From JARRNE01 sp963824085 (GTDB lineage: Bacteria > Pseudomonadota > Gammaproteobacteria > Chromatiales > Chromatiaceae), in NCBI GenBank assembly GCA_963824085.1, contig CAWGNT010000015.1, positions 62,001 through 126,000 of the forward strand: a DNA stretch of 64,000 nucleotides, in the 5' to 3' direction. Below are positions 17,501 through 26,390 of the stretch, piece after piece. A program made the translations under genes and the position numbers. Positions within the stretch are counted from its first letter, which is position 1. Each line of letters opens with the position of its first letter. The notes beneath the pieces are model-generated. The model worked only from the letters and a program-made list of their open reading frames with translations. It did no database searches and was not told where the DNA came from.

Positions 17501-17989
17501 ATCCAAAATGGCGACGATCACGCCGTCCCCGAGGGCGTAATCCCAAGCCGCTGGCGCCTGGATCTTTGGCAGGTGCCAGGCGCTGCCATACTTGGGGTCA
17601 TTGGGGGCAGTCTGGGCAAGCTCGACGAGCTGGTCCAGCTCGACAAATTCGACACTCGGATTCTCGCTGAGGGCCTGGGCGATCCGCTTTTCGGCTCCAG
17701 GCGGCACATCGATCTCCTGAACACCGAGCTTCTCAAGGCGCCCCACATAGCGCCCGGCGACTCGATGAAGAACCCTGCGGCCGCCGTGCTTGGCGAGGAT
17801 CTCCGCCAACCTCGCCTCGGGGAGACCGGAGCGGACCTTGAGCAGCACACGCCCTCCGCGCCAATGCGAACCGCCCGGCCCAGCCACAGCGGTCGCGGCG
17901 ACGAGCAGCGCACAGATCGCCACGGCGAGAAAGCCGAGAGACACGCCCCTGCGAACCCCAATCCAACCCCAAAAAGGCTTTGTCGTCAT
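14583..17989 (-). CDS. Secreted subtilisin-like (S8) protease with repeated C-terminal beta domains (one frameshift)
   Basis: About 1135 residues if one missing base near 16527-16533 is restored ('HANGTATLT' then 'AHAFDAAGNEGVEQLVV'). Signal peptide about residues 12-37, then an inhibitor-like propeptide with 'RVLLKVRSGLPEARLAEIL'. The S8 domain has Asp163 ('ILDTGVD'), His196 ('GHGTMVAGT'), the oxyanion Asn in 'AGGNSGAT', and Ser349 ('SGTSFSSPLTAG'). An Ig-like region is followed by 2.6 copies of a 237-residue unit combining a jelly-roll-like carbohydrate-binding fold ('NAYELYVNGQLVGSG') and a PKD domain ('SWSWDFGDGG'). The protease probably works outside the cell or on its surface; the repeats look like adhesive or sugar-binding modules. 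Confidence 0.85.
14600..16437 (-). repeat. 711-bp tandem repeat inside the protease gene (2.6 copies)
   Basis: Corresponding points fall at 14620, 15331 and 16042, an exact 711-base period (237 codons). The copies differ at only a handful of positions, including third-codon sites, so they arose recently or are homogenised by recombination. Each unit encodes one jelly-roll-like and one PKD domain. Confidence 0.85.
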
Positions 17990-18418
17990 TTCAGAGAGTC
18001 CTGATGAAGTGAGCTCCGGTTAGGCCCCGTTAATCCCGGTTTCCGGCACTGATCGCTGCTTACCTAGCGCGATCGCTTACGCGCCCCTTTCTGGCTGGTC
18101 TTGCTCGGCCACTCTTCTCCCAACGTCGCCCGGAATCAGTCCCCAAACCGGTGTCCTGGCGTGTCGGACCGCTCGTTATTGCGAATACGAGGGTGCCAGG
18201 GGGATATGGCCGACAACTTATCGCCGAGGCTGTTGGACGGTCCGTGAGCCTGTTCCCAAAAGCTCACGAGCCCTGCCGCCGAAGAAGAGACGCAGAGCCC
18301 CGCGCTACATCACTGCGCCGGGGCGGCATGGTCGGAGAACGGCCGGGGGAACGCAAGCGCGCTGGCAGCCGGCTGGAGATTCAAGCAGAGCTTCGGGAGA
18401 GCACTCTCCTACGCATCT
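17990..18418. other. Region upstream of the protease gene, no gene seen
   Basis: About 430 bases up to the repeat block. It should hold the protease promoter. An AGGA about 13 bases before ATG 17989 is the likely ribosome-binding site. No convincing -35/-10 pair or gene was found. Confidence 0.4.
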
Positions 18419-19000
18419 GACCCCCTACGCATCTGACCCCCTGGTGCCCAAGCTCCTGCTTGGGCACCTCTTCTCCTCGAAGCTCAGCTTCTCCTCTCTG
18501 CCCTGCGCCCAGGCGAAATGCCGCGGAATCTCGCCGCCAGTGCACCACGGGGGCATGCATGCGCCGAAGATTGAGGTCGTCGCACCCGACTGGCCTTGGG
18601 AAGCAGAGCTTCGGGCCAGGGAGTACCGAAGCGGAGCTTCGGTACGAGGGTGATGGTGGGTAGGGTGATGATGGGTTTCGCTATCGCTTTGCCCACCCAC
18701 GATTCTGACCCCCTACGGATCCGACCCCCTGGTGCCCAAGCTCCTGCTTGGGCACCTCTTCTCCTCGAAGCTCAGCTTCTCCTCTCTGCCCTGCGCCCAG
18801 CCGCAACGCCGCGGAATCTCGCCGCCAGTGCACACGAGGATATGCATGCGCCGAAGATCTGAGGTCGTCGCACCTGACTGGCCATGGGAAGCAGAGCTTG
18901 TCAGGACGTACCGAAGCGGAGCTTCGGTACGAGGATGATGGTGGGTAGGGTGATGATGGGTTTCGTTACGGCGTTTCTGCGACACCCTCGGTGGAGTGAG
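18419..19000. repeat. Tandem duplicated ~255-bp block of AAGC/GCTT palindromes
   Basis: A block starting 'tgaccccctggtgcccaag' near 18432 recurs at an offset of 288 bases. Each copy has stems such as GCCCAAGCTCCTGCTTGGGC, GAAGCTCAGCTTC, GAAGCAGAGCTTC and ACCGAAGCGGAGCTTCGGT, all around an AAGC-NNN-GCTT core. The flanks carry 'ctacgcatctgacccc' phrases related to the array at 28.04-28.2 kb. Related palindromes occur at 22749-22875. No coding function is evident. Confidence 0.75.
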
Positions 19001-19132
19001 GGCAGGAGGAGCGGGGATGGGCTCAGTAGAAGCCTCGGCTATCGTAGCATCTTTGGACGCGCCCGCTATTTCTCCCACCCCTACTCGGACAGCCGCCTCC
19101 TTTGGCTACGCCCGGAGGAGTCGGGAGCCGCC

Positions 19133-20223
19133 TCAGAGCGACCCCGCCAGTAGGTCCGCGACGTCCCGGTGCCCCGCGGGGTTCAGGTGGCCCTCATGCG
19201 CGTGGAAGAGGCGCGTACCGGTCTGCTGGCAGCGCGCCGAAGCGGCGTTGCCAGGTCGATGACCGGCACGCCGATCTGGGCGTCGCGCCCGACGAGGGCC
19301 CGCCGCAGGTAGTCCTGGAAGGCGGCGGACAGGCTGTCGGGACGCTCGACGAAGGACTGGCCGGGCATCAGGACCAGGCGCAGTCCGACCCCCTGCTGCC
19401 GGCAGGTCTCGGCAACCGCCTGCGCGATCCGGACGAAGAGCGCCAGGGGATAGGCGAGCCGTTCGGGAAGCTCGGCGAGGTCGCCCGCCCGAGCGGAATC
19501 ACCCAGCCCCAGCCGGCGCGCGATCTCCAGATTTGCCAGCCATCCGCCCCGGCGCCGGGCACCCTGCTGGCCGAGCACCAGGGTTGCCAGGGTCTCGGCC
19601 CGCGCCGCAGGCGGCTTCCGATCCCGCGGCACGGGGACGTTGTGAAGCTCCAGGGCGTCGCCCCCCAGGGTGAAGAAGGGCTTTGCCATCTCCGCCTGGA
19701 GGGGAAATGCGAGCGTGTTGTCGAAGAGATCGTTGGCCAGGAAGACGACCAGGACCACCTCGTCCACCCTCCACAGGAGCAAGCGATCCTTGAGAAAGAG
19801 ATATTCCTGGCCGGTGCTGTAGCCCGGAATCCCCGCGTTCAGGTATCGGACTCCCGAAGAAGAGCGACCAAGCAGGCTGGCGAAGGTCTCCCCGTCGTCC
19901 ACCCCGATGCCGAAGGTAAAGCTGTCCCCCACCAGCGCGACTCTCCGCTGGTTTCCGGCGTCAGGATCGAGCTGAGGCCATTCTCCCCTGAGCCCAAGAC
20001 CGTTGGTGCTGTAGGTGACGTCGAAGTCGTAATGCCGGTGCCGTCCCTTCCAGTCCGGCGCCAGGCGCCAGCCGAGCTGGGCGTCGTAGAGCAACAGGCC
20101 CGGCGCCATCCACTCCTGGGCCCGCACGTAGGCGCTGTGCTGACGGAGCAGAAGCTCCGTCAGGGTCAGACCGACGGCGATGCCAAGGCAAACCGAAATG
20201 GAGGCGAATAAAGGAGCGGACAT
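19133..20223 (-). CDS. SGNH/GDSL hydrolase (one frameshift)
   Basis: A membrane-anchored protein of about 363 residues. Hydrophobic N-terminus ('LFASISVCLGIAVGLTL'), block I with the catalytic Ser 'ALVGDSFTFGIGVDDGE', block II Gly in 'LNAGIPGYSTGQE', Asn in 'VFLANDLFDN'. The catalytic block V appears only in the next frame as 'HEGHLNPAGHRDVADLL', ending at TGA 19133-19135; restoring one base around 19225-19237 joins the two ('RRAAQQTGTRLFHAHEGHL'). SGNH proteins of this type modify acyl groups on polysaccharides. Its family is often linked to carbamoyltransferase/SxtJ/DUF5989 genes, which lie just upstream on the same strand here. Confidence 0.8.
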
Positions 20224-20374
20224 GAGCGCGCGCCGGGCAACCGCTTGCTCATTGGCTCTTAGCCTAGGCTGGCCAAGGCGCTTAGCAGCAGACAGCTGGA
20301 GAGCAAGCGGGGTTTCGCCTTCAGACGAGATGCGGCGGCTTATTCAGGGCGCGTCGCTTGTCCGCCCCGATCAA

Positions 20375-20400
20375 CAAAAAGGCGGCCCGCTTGGGCCGCC
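20375..20400 (-). terminator. Intrinsic terminator of the PEP-CTERM gene
   Basis: Stem GGCGGCCC / GGGCCGCC with a GCTT loop (20381-20400), followed on the minus strand by TTTTTG. It lies 44 bases after the stop at 20444. Confidence 0.85.
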
Positions 20401-20443
20401 ATTCTCTTCGCCGGGGAGCTCTTCAGCACTGCCCTAGCTCTGC

Positions 20444-21288
20444 TCAAGCGCGGCCGTGCCCGCGTGGGCGAAACCGGAAGCCCATCAAGCCCAGACCCAG
20501 GCCAAGGAGGGAGAGGGCCGTTGGCTCAGGTACCTGGGATGGAGGCACCAGACCCTCGTAATTGACCGACCCTTCGATAACATCGTTCGCACAGGTCATG
20601 CCCCAGTGGAACGCAAGTTGGCCAGAATCCTGAATAGCGGTCAGAAGGGTTGTACCTGCGAGATCCACCTTGAATTCCAGATAGTCACTTCCTATGCCGG
20701 GCTGGGTGTCGGTATGGTCCACTCCATTAGTCTGCACGGACCAGCTTGCAGTATTGGTCGTTTCCGGACTGTTTTGGGAGAGATCTACCAGCACTACTTG
20801 GTCGTTACGCCAGAGGTAACCTGAGGGCGCGTAACTAAGGACCGCGCCAAGATTACCTGCAACGAGGTCATAAAGCGTCAATGCGCCACCTGTACCCATG
20901 TGGAGACCCCATCTCCAATATGTTCCATTGTTGTATTTGTCGTCCACGTGATGAGAGTCGGACCCGTTGGGCTCCAGGTAGGGTTGAGGAACAGATCCCC
21001 ATAAGTGGTGTCGAACTCATTCAGGTGGTTGACATAATTGGTATAGATGTCAACTGTGAGTACCGTGTTGTCAGTCCCGCTAAAATCAACGGTCGCTTTG
21101 AAGATCTCGAAATCGGAAGTCCCGACTCGGTCGCCGTAGTTCCCTGGATCCGTGGCGCCCCAGTAACCTCCATTGTCAACAAAAGTGCCACCTGCTCGAT
21201 AATCGTCAAGCACGTCAATAGGGGCAGCTCGGAGCGCGGCACAAAAGCCGATTGCTCCGCATGCCATGAGAATCTGTCGTAGTTTCAT
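20444..21288 (-). CDS. PEP-CTERM sorting-domain protein (one frameshift)
   Basis: About 281 residues after restoring one G in the run at 20969-20971 ('LFLNPTWSPNGSDSHHVDD'). Start ATG 21286-21288 with TGAGG 8 bases upstream. Signal peptide 'MKLRQILMACGAIGFCAA' with cleavage near 'LRAAP'. The middle is a beta-rich secreted domain with many Asp, Thr and Asn. The end is a classical PEP-CTERM: 'VPEPTALSLLGLGLGLMGF' followed by basic 'RFRPRG'. Such proteins are cut and sorted by an exosortase and associate with exopolysaccharide. No exosortase is in the window. A terminator follows. Confidence 0.85.
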
Positions 21289-22097
21289 CGTAAGCCTCAA
21301 CTCGTTATCGTGCCAAAGACCTGGTGCACTCGCAGCAACGCAGATTGCGGGCCAACAACAGGGACGACCCAACAAAGATGAGTTGCCTCGCTTAAGCGAG
21401 AACTGCTGCTGGTCACTTCCGAGATTTCGTATCGCGGACGTCCGAGCTGGAAGCAGAGACTTCCTAACATGTTGTTCCGCAAGCTCCTTGTTGGTACTAC
21501 TGCGCCGGTGTCCGTCGGAACGCAACTTTCTGCTTCGACGCGGCGTACTTAAGGCCTTCGATTGCCTTAACGGGCCTGAAGAACCGCCAGCATCAGGAGC
21601 AAATCTGGCCAGACGCGCTCTCGGGCGCCCCGAGTGTAAATTCCTCTGACATCCAGGCGCCCGGCCTGGCGGAGCCGGCGTGCAGACGGATCAGAAAATA
21701 TCATGGCAACGAATTGATTGATAACCTTTTTACCGGTACACATGCGCACTTGAACAGCCTTGGCACCTCTTTGGTCAGCCTTCGCCCGCGCCCCCGATGA
21801 CCTGTGAATCTTCGATGTAACGCCTTGTTTCCGCATCCGTTTCAGGCTCTTCGTAACGGGCAGGTTACTGTAAAAAAAACTGACACGTTGGATCGCGTAT
21901 AAGCGGCAAGTCCGGAGCAAGCTGAGGGAGGCAGGTGGCGCGAGAAAAGCCATACTGCCCCGCGGATTGGGTGAGTTACCGCGACGGCGGAGGCGCTGAC
22001 GCTCTATCGCTGATCAAAATCCTCCGCGCCTCTGTGTCTCTGTGGTTCAACTCCGGCCGGGCGTGATACCTCGGGTGCCCGACCCGGCAGCGACCGG
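21289..22097. other. 809-bp region without a supported gene
   Basis: The frames here lack protein-like composition. It includes one copy of the 18-base dyad motif at 21869-21886 and a CTCTGTGTCTCTGTGG phrase near 22029-22044 related to the CTTCGTG repeats. A 128-residue minus-strand frame (21567-21953) was judged spurious. Confidence 0.45.
21869..21886 (+). promoter_or_regulatory. 18-base dyad motif TGTAAA-N6-CTGACAC, copy 1
   Basis: TGTAAAAAAAACTGACAC. The half sites TGTAAA and CTGACA are near-inverted. Four close copies and one degenerate copy lie between 28.5 and 31 kb. This copy is about 580 bases upstream of the PEP-CTERM gene starting at 21288. Confidence 0.5.
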
Positions 22098-22658
22098 CTA
22101 GAACAGGGTATAGATAAAAGGCGCGACCACCGAGCCCTGGGCAAATAGGAGCAGCCCGCCGAGGAGCAGTAGTGTGATGATGATGGGCGCCAGCCAGAAC
22201 TTCTTGCGGGTCCGCATAAAACCCCAGAGGTCTCGCAGAAACTCAATCACCAGTAGGGCCTCTCGAAGTGGTCCGGGCGGCCGATCCTGGCTGGCAACGC
22301 GGTAGGTGCCAGCCGCCGCGTCCCAGCGTCGGGCCATCGGGTCTTTCCGCAGCAGGCGCAGCGCGAGCCCGACCGGCGCGAAGAGCAAAAGGAAGACGGC
22401 GCCCAGGATGATACGCGTATTCAGCCAGCCGAGGACCTGCGCGAGCTGCATCCAGATTCGGTGAACCGGCGCCAGGCCGGCCGGCCAGACCAGGGCCCAG
22501 AGACAGAGTATGCCGCCGGCGATCCAGGGCCAGGCGGGGAGGCCGCCGCCGAAGACCCAGGGCAGCAGCAGCCCGAGCACACCGACCAGCGTCCCCCCGC
22601 CGGCGAGCCCGAAGGTCCGCAGCTCCCGTCGGCTGGGCGAGCGGGCACCTGGGCGCAT
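22098..22658 (-). CDS. SxtJ-DUF5989 fusion membrane protein
   Basis: A 186-residue protein. Residues about 1-125 match the SxtJ pattern: two close hydrophobic helices ('GTLVGVLGLLLPWVFGGGLP', 'WIAGGILCLWALVWPAGL'), then 'WMQLAQVLGWLNTRIILG' and 'LLFAPVGLALRLLRKDPM'. Residues about 132-186 match DUF5989: 'FLRDLWGFMRTRKKFWLAP', then a helix, ending 'AQGSVVAPFIYTLF'. These are usually two separate small genes next to a carbamoyltransferase (sxtI/J/K-like sets). Here the linker 'YRVASQDRPPGPLREALL' keeps them in one frame. Function unknown; the context suggests helping carbamoylation or export of a polysaccharide. Confidence 0.85.
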   Translation of the reverse strand: MRPGARSPSRRELRTFGLAGGGTLVGVLGLLLPWVFGGGLPAWPWIAGGILCLWALVWPAGLAPVHRIWMQLAQVLGWLNTRIILGAVFLLLFAPVGLALRLLRKDPMARRWDAAAGTYRVASQDRPPGPLREALLVIEFLRDLWGFMRTRKKFWLAPIIITLLLLGGLLLFAQGSVVAPFIYTLF

Positions 22659-22748
22659 TCAGTCCGCCTCCCGGTCAGGCGGCGGGCCGGTATCCCGCAA
22701 TCGTCGGGGCTGGTCCCTGAGGTATCCCCAGAAAATCCGATTTCCTCG

Positions 22749-22875
22749 CGCCGCAGCTCCGCTGCGGTGCGTCCTTCCCCGAAGCTCTGCTTCCTCGAGC
22801 CTTTCGCGTGCCACCGCCGGCGCCATGGAAGCAGAGCTTCGGGGAGGGAGCACCCAAGCCGGAGCTTGGGTGCGA
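22749..22875. repeat. Cluster of AAGC/GCTT-type palindromes
   Basis: CCGCAGCTCCGCTGCGG, CCCCGAAGCTCTGCTTCC, GGAAGCAGAGCTTCGGGG and CCCAAGCCGGAGCTTGGG occur within 127 bases. The second and third are also inverted to each other. It belongs to the same family as 18419-19000 and lies next to the left end of the ISL3 element. Confidence 0.7.
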
Positions 22876-23020
22876 GACAAATCGCCTCTGTTACGTTTTG
22901 TGTGGGTAGAGGTGGTAACCTTCGAGCCGTTTGAATTTAAAAAAGCTGTTGTTGTTGTGCCGCAGGCGTTCGCGAATTGCGGCGGGGTCTACGCGGCGTA
23001 GTGTGGGCAAAGGGTGAATG

Positions 23021-23107
23021 AGTGTGGGCAAGTCGGGGGCAACTCGCCTCCTTGTGTTGAGGGTTTGGCACCAACGCAGCGGGCGAGTTGTCCCCGACTT
23101 GCCCACA
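23021..23107. repeat. 27-bp inverted repeat inside the IS, upstream of the transposase
   Basis: The left arm (23021-23047) and right arm (23081-23107) are complementary at 26 of 27 positions around a 33-base loop (GTGTGGGCAAGTCGGGG against its complement). In RNA it forms a strong stem about 100 bases before the transposase start and could limit read-through into the transposase. Confidence 0.75.
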
Positions 23108-23209
23108 CGCTCGCTTGCGACATTCACGCTTTGTCCATACGGAGTCCGCCCGCTCGGCATCGCAGCGTACGCACGGCTCTGCGAGGTTACTTGCTGATGA
23201 GGTGTTGGT

Positions 23210-24522
23210 TTGGATCAGATGTCGTTGTTCACGGCCGCGCTCGGCCTGAAAAGCCCTTGGGAAGTTGTTGACGTTGCCTTCGATCCGGATCGGGGGCGAA
23301 TCGATTTGCAGGTTGGTTTCGCTCCTGGTACGCGCTTCACCTGCCCGCATTGCGGTGCCGAGCACCAACCGGTCCACGATACCCAGGAGCGTGCCTGGCG
23401 GCATCTGAACTTTTTCCAATATCAAGCCGTTATCCATACCAAGGTACCGCGCGTACGTTGTGCTGCCTGCGCCAAGACTACACAGGTCGAGGTGCCCTGG
23501 GCACGCCCCAACAGCGCTTTCACGCTGTTGATGGAGGCACTGCTGGTGACTTTGTGCAGGGCGATGCCGGTGCGTCAGGTCGCACAATTGCTTGGCGTCA
23601 GCGATATGCGTATCTGGCGAACCCTGGATCACTACGTCGACCAGGCGCGCGCCCAAGAGGACTTCTCTGCTGTCACCTCCATCGGCATCGACGAGACCGC
23701 CGCGCGGCGCGGCCACGACTACATCAGCCTCTTTCACGACCTGGATGCCGCCGCGTTGCTGTTCGCTTGCGAAGGGCGGAAGGCCGAGGTGGTGGCGCAA
23801 TTCGCCGATGATCTGGAGGCCCACGGCGGCTGTGCCGAGAACGTCCGCGCGGTGTGTATCGACATGTCCGCCAGCTACCTCGCCGGGGTCGACGAGCACT
23901 TGCCCTGGGCCGAGATCACCTTCGACGAGTTCCACGTCATCCAACTGGTCAACAACGCCGTCGATGAGGTCCGCGCGCCAAGAGGTGCAAAACCGCCCCG
24001 CGCTCAAGCGCAGCCGCTACATCTGGCTCAAGGACACGCACGAGCTGGAGCCGCAGAGCAGCACCTGCAGTTCACCGATCTCAAGCGCCTGCAATCTCAA
24101 GACCGCACCGCGCCTTGCGGATCAAGGAAAGCCCTGCGCGAGATCTTCGCCAGCGCCCCGACCGCGCGAGACGCCGAGCCGCTGCTCAAGCGCTGGTACA
24201 GCTGGGCGCGCCGCTGCCGTCTTGAGCCGATCAAACGAGGTCGCAAAGACCCTCAAGGACCACTGGGCAAGGCATCCTCAACGCCTTTGACTCCAGACTC
24301 ACCAACGGCCGCGTCGAGGCCGTCAATTCGCTCATCCAGGCCGCCAAGGCCAAGGCCCGCGGCTACGGCACCACCAGGCATCTGATCACGATCTGCTTAC
24401 CTGGTGGCCGGCAAGCTGACGCATCTGCCTGCCTCACCTTTCGATACTGCGATGGCGCTAAAACCAAGACCCAGCCATCAACCAACTCTGACCCTATTAC
24501 CCACACCAAACGTAAGAGAGCC
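23210..24522 (+). pseudogene. ISL3-family transposase (several frameshifts in the 3' third)
   Basis: The frame is intact from 23210 for about 255 codons: an N-terminal zinc-binding region ('FTCPHCGAEHQ', 'VRCAACAKT'), helix-turn-helix 'PVRQVAQLLGVSDMRIWRTL', and the catalytic Asp region 'TSIGIDETAARRGHDYIS' and 'VCIDMSASYLAGV'. After 'FHVIQLVNNAVDEVR' (about 23970) at least four frame changes are needed to follow the family through 'RPALKRSRYIWLKD', 'REIFASAPTARDAEPLL', 'LNAFDSRLTNGRVEAVNSLI' and 'KARGYGTTRHLI'. The final Glu region is therefore conserved but out of frame. The last frame runs past the IS end to a stop at 24538. Confidence 0.85.
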
Positions 24523-24534
24523 GACAAATCTCCT

Positions 24535-26390
24535 CTAACCGACTGTTGTGCGTTCATGTTTTGAGGGGACACCTAGGGGCTGGTCGGTCTTGGCCAGCAG
24601 GAAGTTCTCCGATGACCAGGTAGTCCATCTCGGTGCGCATGAAGCAGCGGTAGGCGTCCTCGGGCGTGCAGACGATCGGCTCGCCGCGCACGTTGAACGA
24701 GGTGTTGACCAGTACCGGGCAGCCGGTGCGCGCCTCGAACGCCTTGAGCAGCGCGTGGTAGCGCGGGTTGGTCTCCGCGTGCACGGTCTGGATCCGCGCC
24801 GAGTAGTCGACGTGGGTGATGGCCGGGATCTCCGAGCGCGGCACGTTGAGCTTGTCGATGCCGAACAGGTCGCGCTGCTCCTCGGCGTCATGCGGTCGCC
24901 GCGACGCCTCGCGCACCGGCGGCGACCAGCAGCATGTAGGGGCTGGGCCGGTCGAGCTCGAAGTAGTCGCCGACACCGCTCGGCCAGCACGGCGGGCGCG
25001 AACGGCCGGAACGACTCGCGGTACTTGATCTTCAGGTTCATCGACCGACTGCATCTTCGGGCTGCGCGGGTCGCCGATGATCGAGCGGCCGCCCAGCGCC
25101 CGCGGGCCGAACTCCATGCGCCCCTGAAACCAGCCGACCACGTGCTCGTCCGCGAGGCAGCTCGGCCGACGCGTCGCAGCAGCGTCCTCGTCGTCGAGCG
25201 TCTCGTAGAGCGCGCCGGCGCCGTCGAGGCACGCGCGGATGTCGTCCGGCGTCGAACGCGGCCCGAGGTAGGAGCCGCGCATGCGTGTCGCGGCGCCGTT
25301 CGAGCTCGCGCGGCTGCCGCCGATACTCGTGCCAGGCGGCCAGCGCCGCCCCGAGCGCGCCGCCGGCATCGCCCGGCGGCCGGCTGGATCCAGATGTCGT
25401 CGAAGATGCCCTCGCGCAGCAGCTGGCCGTTGGCCACGCAGTTGAGCGCGACGCCGCCGGCCAGGCAGAGGTTCTTCGCCCGGTCTCCCGGCGCAGCGTG
25501 CGCGCCAGCCGCAGCACGACCTCCTCGGTCACCGCCTGGATCGAGGCGGCCAGGTCCATCTCGCGCTGGGTCAGCGGCGTTCCGGCTTGCGCGGCGGGCC
25601 GCCGAAGAGCCGTCGAACGCGTCGTTGGTCATGGTCAGGCCGGTGCAGTAGTTGAAGTAGTCCATGTCGAGCCGGAACGTGCCGTCGTCCTTGAGGTCGA
25701 TCAGGTGCTCGCGGATCAGCGTCGGCGTAACCGGCTCGCCGTAGGGCGCCAGGCCCATCAGCTTGTACTCGCCGGAGTTGACCTTGAACCCGGTGTAGTA
25801 GGTGAAGGCCGAATAGAGCAGCCCCAGCGAATGCGGGAAGTCGATCTCCCACAGCGGCGTCAGCGCGGTTGCCCTCGCCCAGCCAGACCGAGGTGGTGGC
25901 CCACTCGCCCACCCCGTCGAGGCACAGCACCGCCGCGCGCTCGAACGGGCTGACGGGAAAAAGGCGGACGCCGCATGGGACTGATGGTGCTCGGCGAACA
26001 GCAGCGGCGGCAGATCGTCTCCGCTGCAGCCCGACCGCGCGCCAGCTCTTTCTTCAGCAGGTCCTTGAGAAACAGCTTTTCCTTAGCCACACCGGCATGG
26101 CCGTCAGGAACGAGCGAAAGCCGCGCGGCGCGTAAGGCGAGATAGGTCTCGAGCAGCCGCTCGAACTTGACCAGCGGCTTGTCGTAGAAGACGACGCTGT
26201 CGAGCCTCGTCAGCCGCGAACCTCGCCTCACGCAAGCAGATAGTCGACGGCATTGCTGGGAAACGCGGCGTCGTGCTTCTTGCGCGTGAAGCGCTCTTCC
26301 TGAGCGGCGGCGACGATCGCGCCCGTCGCTCACCAACGCGGCGGCGCTGTCGTGATAGTAGGCCGAGATGCCGAGGATATGGGTCGTCAA
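24535..26390 (-). pseudogene. Carbamoyltransferase (NodU/CmcH-SxtI type) with many frameshifts
   Basis: Conserved pieces lie in order across all three frames: 'HILGISAYYHDSAAALVS', 'AAAQEERFTRKKHDAAFP', 'VFYDKPLVKFERLLETYLA', 'LCLDGVGEWATTSVW', 'EYKLMGLAPYGEP', 'NLCLAGGVALNCVANGQLL', 'KYRESFRPFAPAVL' and 'EMDYLVIGE'. These match the N-terminal Kae1-like and C-terminal YrdC-like parts of O-carbamoyltransferases, which transfer carbamoyl from carbamoyl phosphate to sugars or natural products. The start is probably TTG 26388-26390. Some ten to fifteen single-base indels are needed in 1.86 kb, yet the residues stay conserved, so poor local sequence is as likely as decay. The stop at 24535-24537 overlaps the target duplication's neighbourhood. 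Upstream gene of the SxtJ/SGNH set. Confidence 0.85.

Larger units (their letters stand above)
22884..24522 (+). mobile_element. Complete ISL3-family insertion sequence with 8-bp target duplication
   Basis: A 1639-bp element. Left end GCCTCTGTTACGTTTTGTGT and right end (complement) GGCTCTCTTACGTTTGGTGT are imperfect inverted repeats of about 25 bases. The direct repeat GACAAATC flanks both ends (22876-22883 and 24523-24530), which is the 8-bp duplication expected for ISL3. It carries the transposase and a long inverted repeat at 23021-23107. It landed between the SxtJ-DUF5989 and carbamoyltransferase genes, within 13 bases of the latter's stop. Confidence 0.9.

Noticed and set aside
19102..20211. 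A 369-codon plus-strand frame opposite the SGNH hydrolase
   Set aside because: The minus strand carries the SGNH blocks; the plus frame has none and is GC-driven.
21567..21953. A 128-codon minus-strand frame
   Set aside because: No start with a ribosome-binding site, no family pattern, and low-quality composition.
24548..25651. A 367-codon plus-strand frame
   Set aside because: Antisense to the carbamoyltransferase; it is open only because of the GC bias in the broken gene.
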